Positions 48,445 through 56,698 of a stretch of 64,000 bases of DNA are shown here, in pieces. Numbering within the stretch: the stretch's first letter is position 1; the number at the start of each line of letters is the position of its first letter. The DNA is from JACDHG01 sp963811585 (lineage in GTDB: Bacteria; Actinomycetota; Actinomycetes; Propionibacteriales; Nocardioidaceae), in assembly GCA_963811585.1 (NCBI GenBank), contig CAWERR010000008.1:248001-312000 (forward strand), written 5' to 3'. Under the pieces are notes generated by a model. That model was not told where the DNA came from, searched no databases, and worked only from the letters and a program-made list of their open reading frames with translations. Both the position numbers and the translations under genes were made by a program.

Positions 48445-49330
48445 ATGTTCGCCGCACCCGCTCAGGCCGTCGACGGCCTGCCGCAGCCCGGCGCGCTGCC
48501 TGGTGATGGGCATCGTCAACGTCACGCCGGACTCGTTCTCCGACGGCGGCCTGTACGCTTCGAGCCGGCCGCGGCGGTCGAGCACGGGCTGGCAGCTGCT
48601 CGCCGACGGCGCCGACCTCGTCGACGTCGGCGGCGAGTCGACCCGACCCGGAGCGGTGCGGCCGAGCGTGGACGAGGAGCTGGAGCGGGTCATCCCGGTC
48701 GTCGAGGACGCTGGCCGCGGCCGGGGGCCGTCGTCACGCATCGACACGATGCGGGCCGAGGTCGCTGCGCGCGCGATCGCGGCCGGCGCCAGTCGGGGTC
48801 AACGACGTCTCCGGTGGCTGGCCGACCCGGAGATGCTGCGCGATGGTCGCGAGCGCCGAGCGTGCCGTACATCTGCATGCACTGGCGCGGGCCACTCGAC
48901 CACGATGGCAGAGCTCGGCGACGTACGACGACGTCGTCGCCGAGGTGTCGCGGCGAGCTCGCCGAGCCGGGTCGACGCGGCCCTGGCCGCCGGCATCGCC
49001 GCCGACCGCACTCGCCGTCGACCCTGGCCTCGGCTTCGCCAAGACCGCCGAGCACAACTGGGCGGTGCTGGCCGGCTTCGACCACGCTGACCGACCTCGG
49101 GCTACCCGGTCGTCGTCGGGGCGTCGCGCAAGGCGTTCCTCGGCAGCGCTGCTCGCCGATGCGCGACGGGTCCGCGTCCGCCGGCGGGCCGCGAGGACGC
49201 GACTGCGGCGATCTCGGTGATGGCTGCCGAGCGCGGGCGCCTGGTGCGTGCGGGTGCACGACGTGCGCGCGGTCGCTCGACGCGATCCTGGTCGCGCACG
49301 CGCTGGGCCAGGCGAGGGCGGCTGACGTGA
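48445..49330 (+). CDS. folP: Dihydropteroate synthase (heavily frameshifted)
   Basis: Condenses pABA with the pterin pyrophosphate; sulfonamide target. Recognisable pieces are VMGIVNVTPDSFSDGGLYAS (family signature 1), LLADGADLVDVGGESTRPGA (signature 2), RIDTMRAEVAARAI, VYICMHWRG, and ASRKAFLGSALLA, with a closing SLDAILVAHALGQARAAD. ATG start (MFAAPAQAVDGL) 12 bases after folE. About a dozen one-base indels. The end is placed where a TGA overlaps the next GTG. Confidence 0.9.
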
Positions 49331-49770
49331 CGGACCGACCGCGACGACGTGCTGGCGGCGCACGCGGCGTTCTACGAGGCCTTCGAGCGCGCCGACTTCG
49401 ACGCGATGCAGGCGATCTGGGCCGACGACGAGGGTGTGGTGTGCGTGCACCCGGCGACCGAGCCGATCCGCGGCCGCCGCGACGTGATGCGGTCGTGGAT
49501 GGTGCTGATGGCCAATTCGCCGTACATCCAGTTCTTCCTGACCGACGTCGAGGCCGTGGTCGTCGGCGACGTCGCGTCGGTGACCTGCACCGAGAACGTG
49601 CTGTCGGCCAACGCCGACACCCCGGTCGGTGCCTTCGCCGGCGGACAGCGCCGCCGCGACCAATGTGTTCGGCGAACGCAGCGACGGCTGGCGGTTGTGG
49701 GTCCATCACGCCTCACCGGTACTGTCGAGCCCAGGACGACGCGCGCCGTACGAGGAGGACAGCCGCATGA
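49327..49770 (+). CDS. SnoaL/NTF2-like protein in the folate operon (frameshifted)
   Basis: The frame from about 49350 reads VLAAHAAFYEAFERADFDAM, QAIWADDEGVVCVHPATEPI, RGRRDVMRSWMVLM, FFLTDVEAVVVGDVASVTCT. This is an alpha+beta barrel of the nuclear transport factor 2-like (SnoaL_3) type. About 140 aa, ending RWRLWVHHASP then a shifted end overlapping the folB ATG. It sits between folP and folB and is coupled to both by overlapping codons. Its role in pterin chemistry is unknown. Confidence 0.8.
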   Translation: MTDRPRRRAGGARGVLRGLRARRLRRDAGDLGRRRGCGVRAPGDRADPRPPRRDAVVDGADGQFAVHPVLPDRRRGRGRRRRRVGDLHRERAVGQRRHPGRCLRRRTAPPRPMCSANAATAGGCGSITPHRYCRAQDDARRTRRTAA

Positions 49771-50161
49771 CGCAGCACCACGCAGCGCGGTCGCGACGAC
49801 CGGCTTGGTCCTGCGCGGGTCTGCGTGCGCACGGTCACCACGGCGTGTTCGACTTCGAGCGCCGCGACGGGCAGGAGTTCATCGTCGATGTCGAGCTCGG
49901 TCTCGACACCCGGACGGCGGCAGCCGGCGACGACCTGTCCGCCACGGTCGCACTACGGCGAGCTGGCCGAGCAGGTTGCACGAAGCCGTCGCCACTGATC
50001 CAGTGGACCTGATCGAGACGCTGGCCCAGCGCCTCGCCGACGTCTGCCTCGCCGAGCCGCCCGTCGCCTGGGTCGAGGTCACCGTCCACAAGCCCGAAGC
50101 CCCGATCCGCGTGGCGTTCGACGACGTCAGCCTTACTATCCACCGGAGCCGAGATGACTGA
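49767..50161 (+). CDS. folB: Dihydroneopterin aldolase (one or two frameshifts)
   Basis: Cleaves dihydroneopterin to hydroxymethyl-dihydropterin. LRAHGHHGVFDFERRDGQEF is followed by VDVELGLDTRTAAAGDDLSA, then in a second frame AVATDPVDLIETLAQRLADV, LAEPPVAWVEVTVHKPEAPI and a C-terminal SLTIHRSRDD. AGGAGGA precedes the ATG. It overlaps folK by 8 bases. Frame breaks lie near 49790 and 49955. Confidence 0.92.
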
Positions 50162-50722
50162 GACGCCCAACCCGCACATCATCGACCCCGACACCCTGAC
50201 CGGCGAGATGCGGCCGATCCGGCCGGCCGTGCTGTCGCTCGGCAGCAACGTCGGCGACCGGCTCGCCAACCTGCAGGGCGCGATCGACGCGCTCGCCGAC
50301 ACCCCTGAGGTCCACGTCGTCGCGGTGTCGTCGGTCTACGAGACCGCGCCGGTCGATGCGCCCGACGGGCTCGCCGGACTTCCTCAACGCGATCCTGATC
50401 GCCGACACGACGCTGTCGGTCGCGATGCTGCTCGACCGTGCGCAGGCCGTCGAGACCGCCTTCGGCCGCGAGCGCGGCGAGTCAAACGCGCCGCGCACCC
50501 TCGACGTCGACCTGATCGTCGTCGGCGACCGGCTGTCCGACACCGACGAGCTCGACGCTGCCGCACCCGCGTGCGCACGAGCGCGCGTTCGTGCTGGTGC
50601 CGTGGCACGAGGTCGACGCGCAGGCCGTGCATCCCCGGCCAGCGGCAAGATCGCCGACCTGCTGGCCGACGTCGACACCGTCGGGCGTCGTCCGTCGCGA
50701 CGACCTCGAGCTCGAGGTCTGA
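50154..50722 (+). CDS. folK: 2-Amino-4-hydroxy-6-hydroxymethyl-dihydropteridine pyrophosphokinase (frameshifted)
   Basis: Transfers pyrophosphate from ATP to the pterin, feeding FolP. The first half gives AVLSLGSNVGDRLANLQGAI (signature), DALADTPEVHVVAVSSVYET, then FLNAILIADTTLSVAMLLDR, GRERGESNAPRTLDVDLIVV (HPPK signature 2). The C-terminal part is GKIADLLADVDT with a final DDLELEV. Indels near 50375, 50570 and 50630-50690. About 187 aa, with a 20-residue N-terminal extension before AVLSLGSN. Confidence 0.93.
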
Positions 50723-50749
50723 GCCGCCGTGCGCGGCAGGACTGCAGCC

Positions 50750-51239
50750 GTGACGAGCCGTCCGGCGAGCGGAGAGCCGACCGGGACGATCGGCCCGACC
50801 CGCGTCGAACGGTGCTCGCGGCGTTCGTCGTCGGCGGCGCTGCTCGGCTTCGCCTCTGGTCCCGATCACCGAGCGCGGTCAGCGGCACGGCGCCCCGGAT
50901 CGAGTGGACGTCGGTCGGGGTGCTGGTCGTGATCGCCGGCATGCTGTGCTGTCCTGGCGTTCATCACGCACCGGACCGTGCACCAGGAACGGCGCCGGAT
51001 CGACCCTCGGCGGGCGGTCAACCTGCTGCTGCTGGCCAAGGCGGGCGCGCTGGTCGGGCCGTTCGTCGCAGGCGGCTATCTGGGTTTCGTCGCTGCACTT
51101 CGTCGACGATCTGGACGTCCCATTTCCCCGCGAAAGGGTCATTCGGGGCCTTGCGGCTGCTGTGACTGGTGTTGTTATTGTGATTTCTGGGCTTTTTCTT
51201 GAGCGCGCCTGCCGGGTTCCGAAGGATCCCGACGACTAG
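50750..51239 (+). CDS. DUF3180 membrane protein (frameshifted)
   Basis: Read across frames: MTSRPASGEPTGTIGPTRV, VLAAFVVGGLLGFAL-type helix, IEWTSVGVLVVIAGMLAVLA-type helix, HRTVHQERRRIDPRRAVNLL, LLAKAGALVGPFVAGGYLGF, then RVIRGLAAAVTGVVIVISGL and a tail PKDPDD. Four membrane segments and the R-R-x-D-P-R-R-A-V loop identify the DUF3180 family, which follows folK in many actinobacteria (Rv3605c position). Function unknown. GTG start used; an earlier in-frame GTG at 50729 is less likely. Confidence 0.82.
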
Positions 51240-51249
51240 CATTCGGCCC

Positions 51250-51724
51250 ATGTCAGGAAGCCGGCGTGTTCAGCGCAGCATCCGAGTCGTCGCTTGCCGC
51301 GCTGCTGGTGCTCTGCTGCCGTCGGCGTCGTCGCCGCGTGTCGCCGTCGACTGTCGGCGTCTGGTCGCGGCCGTCGGTGGCCGCCTGTCGCCGGCGTGGT
51401 CGCGTCGCGGATCATGTACACCGAGGTCATCCAGACCCGCGCGCGAGGCATGCGCGCGAGCGCGCGGCGCAGGCCAGGTCCTTCGGCGCGCGCCATGGCC
51501 AAGCAGGCCGAGCACACCGCAGTTCACCGCCGCGATGACGTGCCCGGCTCGCCGACAAGGACCGCACGATCACCGAGCTCGACGGCACCGTCCGGCTGGC
51601 CGAGCGTCGCGCCGACGACGCCGAGGCGCGGGTCAAGCGCGAGGCCAAGCGGGCCAACGACGCGCAGGCCCGGCTGTCGGAGCTGCTCGACGACGTGCTC
51701 GCCGCCCGCGACCGCAGTCGCTGA
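51250..51724 (+). CDS. Membrane-anchored coiled-coil protein of unknown function (frameshifted)
   Basis: The ATG is 10 bases after the DUF3180 stop. The first 70 codons give a hydrophobic stretch (AALLVLC, VGVVAAV) and then SIMYTEVIQTRARDARERAA-like text; I read across at least four frames. The second half forms a charged coiled coil: RTITELDGTVRLAERRADDA, EARVKREAKRANDAQARLSE and LLDDVLAARDRSR. No family recognised. Past the stop, 51741-51870 keeps strong GC-rich third codon positions on this strand (TIVDLLAWEERATEAIVEDL), so the true gene may extend to about 51870 behind one more indel. Confidence 0.55.
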
Positions 51725-51871
51725 GTCGACGGCCGACGAGCGCAGCAGACCTGCCGACCATCGTCGACCTGCTGGCCTGGGAAGAGCGCGCCACCGAGGC
51801 GATCGTCGAGGACCTCCGCAAGGCAGGCCTGACGGACTCGGCCGCAGCCGACGCCTCGATCTGCGCAGGCG

Positions 51872-53041
51872 TCAGTGCAGCGGGCCAGTCGACGTCGACG
51901 CTCGACGACTCGAGCGCGCACGCCCTCCTCGTCGGCGTACGACCGAGCGGCGCAGCGCCTCGTGCAGCGTGTTCGGCGTGAGCACGCCGAGGAACTGGTC
52001 GCCGTCGAGCACGGCCACCCAGCCGGCGTCCCACTGCAGCATGGTGGCGAGCGCGTCCTTGAGCGACGCGTCGTGGTCGACCCAGGCGTCCATCCGCTCG
52101 GCCCGGTCGGCGACCGTGCCCGCGCCCGGATGCGTCGTCGGCGCCGATCCAGCCGCGCAGGTTCTGCCTGGTCGTCGAGCACGATCGCCCAGCGGGCCTC
52201 CTCGGCGTCCATCGCTGGCGTGCGGCTTCGGCCAGCGTGTCGGTGTCGTGCACGACCGGTGGGCGCTCGAGGTCGATCGAGCTCGATCGGCGTGACCGCC
52301 AGCCGGCGCAGACCCCGGTCGGCGCCGACGAACTCGGCCACGAACTCGTCGGCGGGCGCGCCGAGCACCCGGGCCGGGGTGTCGTACTGCGCCAGCCGGC
52401 CGCCCGGCTCGAAGACCGCGACCCGGTCGCCGAGCCGGACCGCCTCCTCGATGTCGTGGGTGACGAGGACGACGGTCTTGGCCAGCGTCGCCTGGATGTC
52501 GAGGAACTGGTCCTGCAGCCGAGCCGCGCACGACCGGGTCGACGGCGCCGAACGGCTCGTCCATCAGCAGCACGTCGGGGTCGGCGGCCAGCGCGCGCGC
52601 CACGCCGACCCGCTGGCGCTGGCCGCCGGACAGCTGGTGCGGGTAGCGGTCGGCGAACGTCGCCGGGCTCGAGGCCCATCGTGTCGAGCAGCTCGTCGAC
52701 GCGGGCGTTGGTGCGCTTCTTGTCCCAGCCGAGCAGCTTGGGCACGGTGGCGACGTTGGCGCGGATGGTCTGGTGCGGGAACAGCCCGATCTGCTGGATG
52801 ACGTAGCCGATCCGGCGGCGCAGCTGGACGGGTTGATCCGGGTGACGTCGTCGCCGTCGAGCTCGATCCGCCCGGTGGTGGGCTCGATCAGCCGGTTGAT
52901 CATCTTCAGCGTCGTCGACTTGCCGCACCCGGACGGGCCGACGAGGGTGACCAGCTCGCCGCGCGGGACGTCGAGGTCGAGCTCCTGCACGGCGACCGTG
53001 CCGCCGGGGTAGGTCTTGCCGACGCCCTGCAGCCGGATCAT
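51872..53041 (-). CDS. opuCA: Osmoprotectant ABC transporter ATPase with CBS region (OpuCA/ProV type; frameshifted)
   Basis: MIRLQGVGKTYPGGTVAVQE, LVTLVGPSGCGKSTTLKMIN (Walker A), the Q-loop GYVIQQIGLFPHQTIRANVA, YPHQLSGGQRQRVGVARALA (signature), PDVLLMDEPFGAVDPVVR (Walker B) and VLVTHDIEEAVRLGDRVAVF place it in the glycine betaine/carnitine importer ATPases. The C-terminal part (GWVAVLDGDQFLGVLTPNTL) is a CBS-type module, the likely ionic-strength sensor. Indels near 52840, 52660, 52520, 52390, 52270, 52220, 52160 and 51930. The end at about 51872 is approximate. Unusually it is divergent from the permease genes, with start codons only 23 bases apart. Confidence 0.88.
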   Translation of the reverse strand: MIRLQGVGKTYPGGTVAVQELDLDVPRGELVTLVGPSGCGKSTTLKMINRLIEPTTGRIELDGDDVTRINPSSCAAGSATSSSRSGCSRTRPSAPTSPPCPSCSAGTRSAPTPASTSCSTRWASSPATFADRYPHQLSGGQRQRVGVARALAADPDVLLMDEPFGAVDPVVRGSAAGPVPRHPGDAGQDRRPRHPRHRGGGPARRPGRGLRAGRPAGAVRHPGPGARRARRRVRGRVRRRRPGSAPAGGHADRARSTSSAHRSCTTPTRWPKPHASDGRRGGPLGDRARRPGRTCAAGSAPTTHPGAGTVADRAERMDAWVDHDASLKDALATMLQWDAGWVAVLDGDQFLGVLTPNTLHEALRRSVVRRRGGRARSSRRASTSTGPLH

Positions 53042-53064
53042 GAAATCTTCGGTAGCGTCCACGT

Positions 53065-53757
53065 GTGACCTCTCCGCCGGTGGCTGACGAGCCGTCCTGT
53101 TACAGCCTGACAGTAAACGACTGGATCTGCGGACAGTACTGGAGCGATCGCGCTGACACACTCGTGGAGCAAACCCAGGAGCACATCTACCTCACCGTGG
53201 TCTCTGTCGCTATCGGTTCTTGGTGGCCGTCCCGATGGCGCTGCTGGCGCGTCGGTATCAACCGACTGGAACCATGGATCTCGGCGGCACCACCACCGTG
53301 ATCTACACGATCCCGTCACTGGCGATGTTCTCGTTGCTGTTGCCCATCTGGACATCAGCATCACCACAGTCATCGTCGGCCTCGCCCTCTACTCGCTGAC
53401 GATCCTGGTCCGCAACGTCTTGGCGGGCTCGTCGGTGCCGGACGAGGTCATCGAGTCCGCTCTCGGGATGGGGTACGGCCCCGGGCGGCTGTTGCTGAAG
53501 GTCGAGCTGCCGCTGGCCTGCCGGTCATCATGGCCGGACTGCGGGTCGCGACGGTGTCGACGGTCGCGCTCGCCACGGTCGGGGCGATCGTCGGCGTACG
53601 GCGGACTCGGGAACTTGTTGGCGACAGGGTTGCCGACCAGTTCAAGGCGCAGATCTTCGCCGCGAGCGTGTTGTGCGTCGCACTGGCCGTCGTGTTCGAC
53701 CTCATCTTGCTGCTCATCGGGCGGCTCCTGACGCCGTGGCAGCGGGGACGCGCATGA
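53065..53757 (+). CDS. opuCB: Osmoprotectant ABC transporter permease (OpuCB type; frameshifted)
   Basis: Membrane subunit with about five or six helices: EHIYLTVVSVAIG, TTTVIYTIPSLAMFSLLLPI, TTVIVGLALYSLTILVRNVL, the EAA loop PDEVIESALGMGYGPGRLLL (contact with the ATPase), VATVSTVALATVGAIV and LCVALAVVFDLILLLIGRLL. Indels near 53217, 53285, 53352, 53425, 53520 and 53600-53635. A GTG start (MTSPPVADEPS) is chosen. The TGA overlaps the next ATG. Imports betaine- or carnitine-like solutes under osmotic stress. Confidence 0.88.
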
Positions 53758-54486
53758 ACGGAGTCTGGGACTGGCTCACCGACGGCGCCAACTGGGAGGG
53801 GCCGGACGGCATACTTGCCCGACTGTCGGAGCAGCTGCTGGCTGACCGTCGTCAGCGTCTTGGTGGCGCTGGCGGTCTCCCTTCCGGTCGCGTGCTGGCT
53901 TGGACACCTCGGTCGCGGCGGTTTCCTCGCCATCAACATCTCCAACATCGGTCGGGCCATTCCGGTGTTCGCCGTCCTGCTGATCCTCAGCGTCGGCCCG
54001 ATCGGCACAGCCGAGTTCGGGCCCTTCGGGCGGGCTGGGCTGGCAACGCTCATCGCGCTGGTGCTGTTCGCGCTGCCGCCGATCATCACCAACGCGTACG
54101 TCGGCATGCGCGAGGTCGACCGAGACCTCGTCGAGGCGGCGCGCGGGATGGGCATGACGGGCATGCAGGTGTTCTGGAGCATCGAGCTGCCGCTGGCCAT
54201 GCCGGTGATCTTGACCGGCGTCCGGCTCGCCCTCGTGCAGGTCTGGGCGACCGCGACCATCGCGGCACTGGTGGCAGGACCAGGGCTCGGCAGGATCATC
54301 GAGAAGGGTTTTCGCTCCAACGACCAGCCGCAAGTCGTGGGTGGAGCAATCATCGTCGCAGCGCTGGCGCTGCTCTTGGAGTTGCTGTTGGTCGCGCTTG
54401 AACGCGTGGTTGACCCAACCCGTCGTGCCCAGAGGGTTACGACATCGCAACGGATCGCCGCCTCGGAGAATTCTCGGCTAGGTTGA
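53754..54486 (+). CDS. opuCD: Osmoprotectant ABC transporter permease (OpuCD type; one frameshift)
   Basis: After MNGVWDWLTDGANWEGPDGI one extra G near 53840 shifts the frame. It then reads cleanly: TVVSVLVALAVSLPVACWLG, LAINISNIGRAIPVFAVLLI, ATLIALVLFALPPIITNAYV, the EAA loop REVDRDLVEAARGMGMTGMQ, ATATIAALVAGPGLGRIIEK and a final helix IIVAALALLLELLLVALERV. Partner of the preceding permease, with a 4-base overlap. This is the last indel before a long clean stretch of sequence. Confidence 0.92.
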
Positions 54487-54564
54487 ACCCGAGCGGGCAC
54501 GTGCAGTGCCTGACCGGACACGCGTCGAGACACTCGACGGGACACAGAAGGTGGGGTACCGACC

Positions 54565-55518
54565 ATGTCAAGGTTCAAACACGCCGCAGTAGCGGCAGCG
54601 ATCCTCCCGGTGTTGGCGCTGGCAGCCTGTGGTGGCGGCGAAGAGCTCGACGATGACGGGGACAACGGCGGAGGCGGCGCCGAAAAGGGCGAGATCACCA
54701 TGTCGGGGCAGAACTTCCCCGAGATGCTGATCATGGGCGAGATGTACAAGGCCGTGCTCGAGAATGCCGGCTACACCGTGGACTTCAAGCCCGTCGGAGA
54801 CCGCAAGCTCTACATCGAGCAGATCGGGTCGGGGAGCATCGACCTCGCGCCCGAGTACCTCTCGTCTGTGACCGACGCGCTCAATGTCGTTGCCAATGGC
54901 GCGGATGCCGAGTCTCCCGCGACGAGTGACGTGGACGAAACCCTGCAGGCGTTGACCGAACTCGCAGCTGCGCAAGGTGCAACGCCGCTCGAGCCCGCTC
55001 AGGCAACCGATCAGAACGCATTCTTCGTCACCAAGGAGTTCTCCGACGAGAACCAGGTGACCACCCTGACCCAGCTTGGAGAGCTCGGTGAGCCGATCGT
55101 TCTCGCCGCCAACTCCGACTGCCCAGAACGCGAGGACTGCGAGCTCGGACTCGAGAACACCTATGGGCTCAACATCACCGAGGTGCTCCCGCTCGGGTTC
55201 CAAACCACCGAGACGAAGGACGCGGTCACGGAGGGAGAGGCCGACCTCGGCCAGACCGGCACGACCGACGGATCTCTCGAGGAATTGGGCTTCGTCCTCC
55301 TCGAAGACGACAAAGGTCTCCAACACGCGGAGAACTTGGTTCCCTTGGTCAACACCGAATTCCTCGACGCCAACCCCGACGTGGCGGACCTGCTGAACGA
55401 GTTGTCAGCCACCTTGACAACCGAAGACCTCGCGGCGCTCAACCAAGACGTTGCGGTCAACCGCACGGAGCCGGCAGACGCGGCCGTGCAGTACCTGGAG
55501 GGCAAAGAGCTGCTCTGA
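54565..55518 (+). CDS. opuCC: Osmoprotectant-binding lipoprotein (OpuCC/ProX type)
   Basis: 317 aa with lipobox ALAACGGG (cysteine at 22), acidic/glycine linker, then a type-II binding fold: ITMSGQNFPEMLIMGEMYKA, LENAGYTVDFKPVGDRKLYI, IGSGSIDLAPEYLSSVTDAL, LAANSDCPEREDCELGLENT, GEADLGQTGTTDGSLEELGF, and LVPLVNTEFLDANPDVADLL. These are the motifs of OpuAC/QAT-family quaternary-amine receptors. It delivers substrate to the two permeases directly upstream. The frame is intact. GAAGGTGGGG precedes the ATG. Confidence 0.92.
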   Translation: MSRFKHAAVAAAILPVLALAACGGGEELDDDGDNGGGGAEKGEITMSGQNFPEMLIMGEMYKAVLENAGYTVDFKPVGDRKLYIEQIGSGSIDLAPEYLSSVTDALNVVANGADAESPATSDVDETLQALTELAAAQGATPLEPAQATDQNAFFVTKEFSDENQVTTLTQLGELGEPIVLAANSDCPEREDCELGLENTYGLNITEVLPLGFQTTETKDAVTEGEADLGQTGTTDGSLEELGFVLLEDDKGLQHAENLVPLVNTEFLDANPDVADLLNELSATLTTEDLAALNQDVAVNRTEPADAAVQYLEGKELL

Positions 55519-55573
55519 ACTGACACCCACTCCGGTACGGCGAGGCGTTGTCACCGTGTGAAAGAGTTTGCGC

Positions 55574-56698
55574 ATGGCAGACGCGGACACATCGGCGAGC
55601 GCCCCCAAGTCGCTCCTGGTCGTCGCGGGTTCAGGACGCAGCGGCACGAGTCTGTTGGCGGGGTTGACTGGCCGACTCGGCTTCGCCATCCCGCAGCCGG
55701 AGCTCAACGCGAACGAGACCAACCCACGTGGCTTCGGAGAGCCACGCTGGGCGGTCGCCTTTCACAAGGACTTGCTGCGCTCGGTCGCAGTGACTCACGA
55801 CGACGGCCGACCGCAGGCATGGACCTCGACCGCGCGGGTGGCCGAGCGTCAGGCGGCACGAAACACGCTCGGTGACTGGCTGGGTGAGCAGTTCGAACAA
55901 AGTGATCGAGTGGTGGTCAAGGATCCGCGGCTGGCCTGGTTCATCGATCTGTATGCAAACGTCGCCAAGGACCTGGAGATAGACCTCCGGATCGCGACGA
56001 TGCTGCGGCACCCGGTCGAGACGGTGCGTAGCAAACAGCTCGCCTACGGTGGGCGAAGCGACGGCATCACGCGGATGGCGGCATGGGTCAACATGATGCT
56101 GCATGTCGAGCACGAGACGAGGGCCCTTCCCCGCGCTTGGATTCGGTACGACGACTTGCTGAAAGAGTGGCGCGCGACCCTGGCCGGCGCCGAGCAGCGC
56201 CTCGGTGTCGGGCTCGTCAGTGTTGCTACTGAGACGCAGCTAGCCGCCGCGGACGACCTCGTGGACCCCGACCTGAAGCGCTCGCCGGCCGACTGGTCGG
56301 AGCTCGCAGTGCCGGACGCGCTCCGCGAGTTGGCGGAGGAGACGTTTGTCGCGCTGAACTCCCTGGCCGTCCAGCCCGATGGGAGCGACGGTGTTCCGTC
56401 CACTGACCGCCTGGATGCCCTGCGGGAGGCGTATGCGGACTACTTCCACGGGGCTGAGGCAGTCGTGAAGTCGAGCCTCAATGCCGCCCGTGCCGCAGAG
56501 CGACGTCGGATCCAGCGCGAGATCGAATCGGAGCAGCAGGACCAGATGAAACAGGGAGGCCAGAGCGGACCGGGTGACGGCCGGACGGTCGCGGCCTCTC
56601 CACCGGTAGTGAGCCCTGGAGCAAGCTCTGGCATCAGGCGGGTCCGCGCGGGCATCAGGCGCCGCGTGAGCGCGATCGCCCGACGGAGTCGCGCATGA
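55574..56698 (+). CDS. Sulfotransferase family protein
   Basis: 374 aa opening with LLVVAGSGRSGTSLLAGLTG at residues 15-34, the PAPS 5'-phosphosulfate loop (G-x-G-R-S-G-T-S). IDLRIATMLRHPVETVRSKQ follows near residue 140 as the 3'-phosphate-binding R-x-P-x-x-x-x-x-S element, as does VVVKDPRLAWFI. The C-terminal 60 residues are Arg/Gln/Pro-rich and probably disordered. The ATG at 55574 is preferred to a TTG two codons upstream. Its stop overlaps the CDP-polyol synthase gene by 4 bases, so it probably decorates the same surface polymer. The acceptor is inferred only. Confidence 0.85.
   Translation: MADADTSASAPKSLLVVAGSGRSGTSLLAGLTGRLGFAIPQPELNANETNPRGFGEPRWAVAFHKDLLRSVAVTHDDGRPQAWTSTARVAERQAARNTLGDWLGEQFEQSDRVVVKDPRLAWFIDLYANVAKDLEIDLRIATMLRHPVETVRSKQLAYGGRSDGITRMAAWVNMMLHVEHETRALPRAWIRYDDLLKEWRATLAGAEQRLGVGLVSVATETQLAAADDLVDPDLKRSPADWSELAVPDALRELAEETFVALNSLAVQPDGSDGVPSTDRLDALREAYADYFHGAEAVVKSSLNAARAAERRRIQREIESEQQDQMKQGGQSGPGDGRTVAASPPVVSPGASSGIRRVRAGIRRRVSAIARRSRA

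Noticed and set aside
45755..50722. Programmed ribosomal frameshifting as explanation for broken ftsH and fol genes
   Set aside because: No slippery heptamers with downstream structure; too many shifts per gene and of both signs; random single-base errors explain it better.
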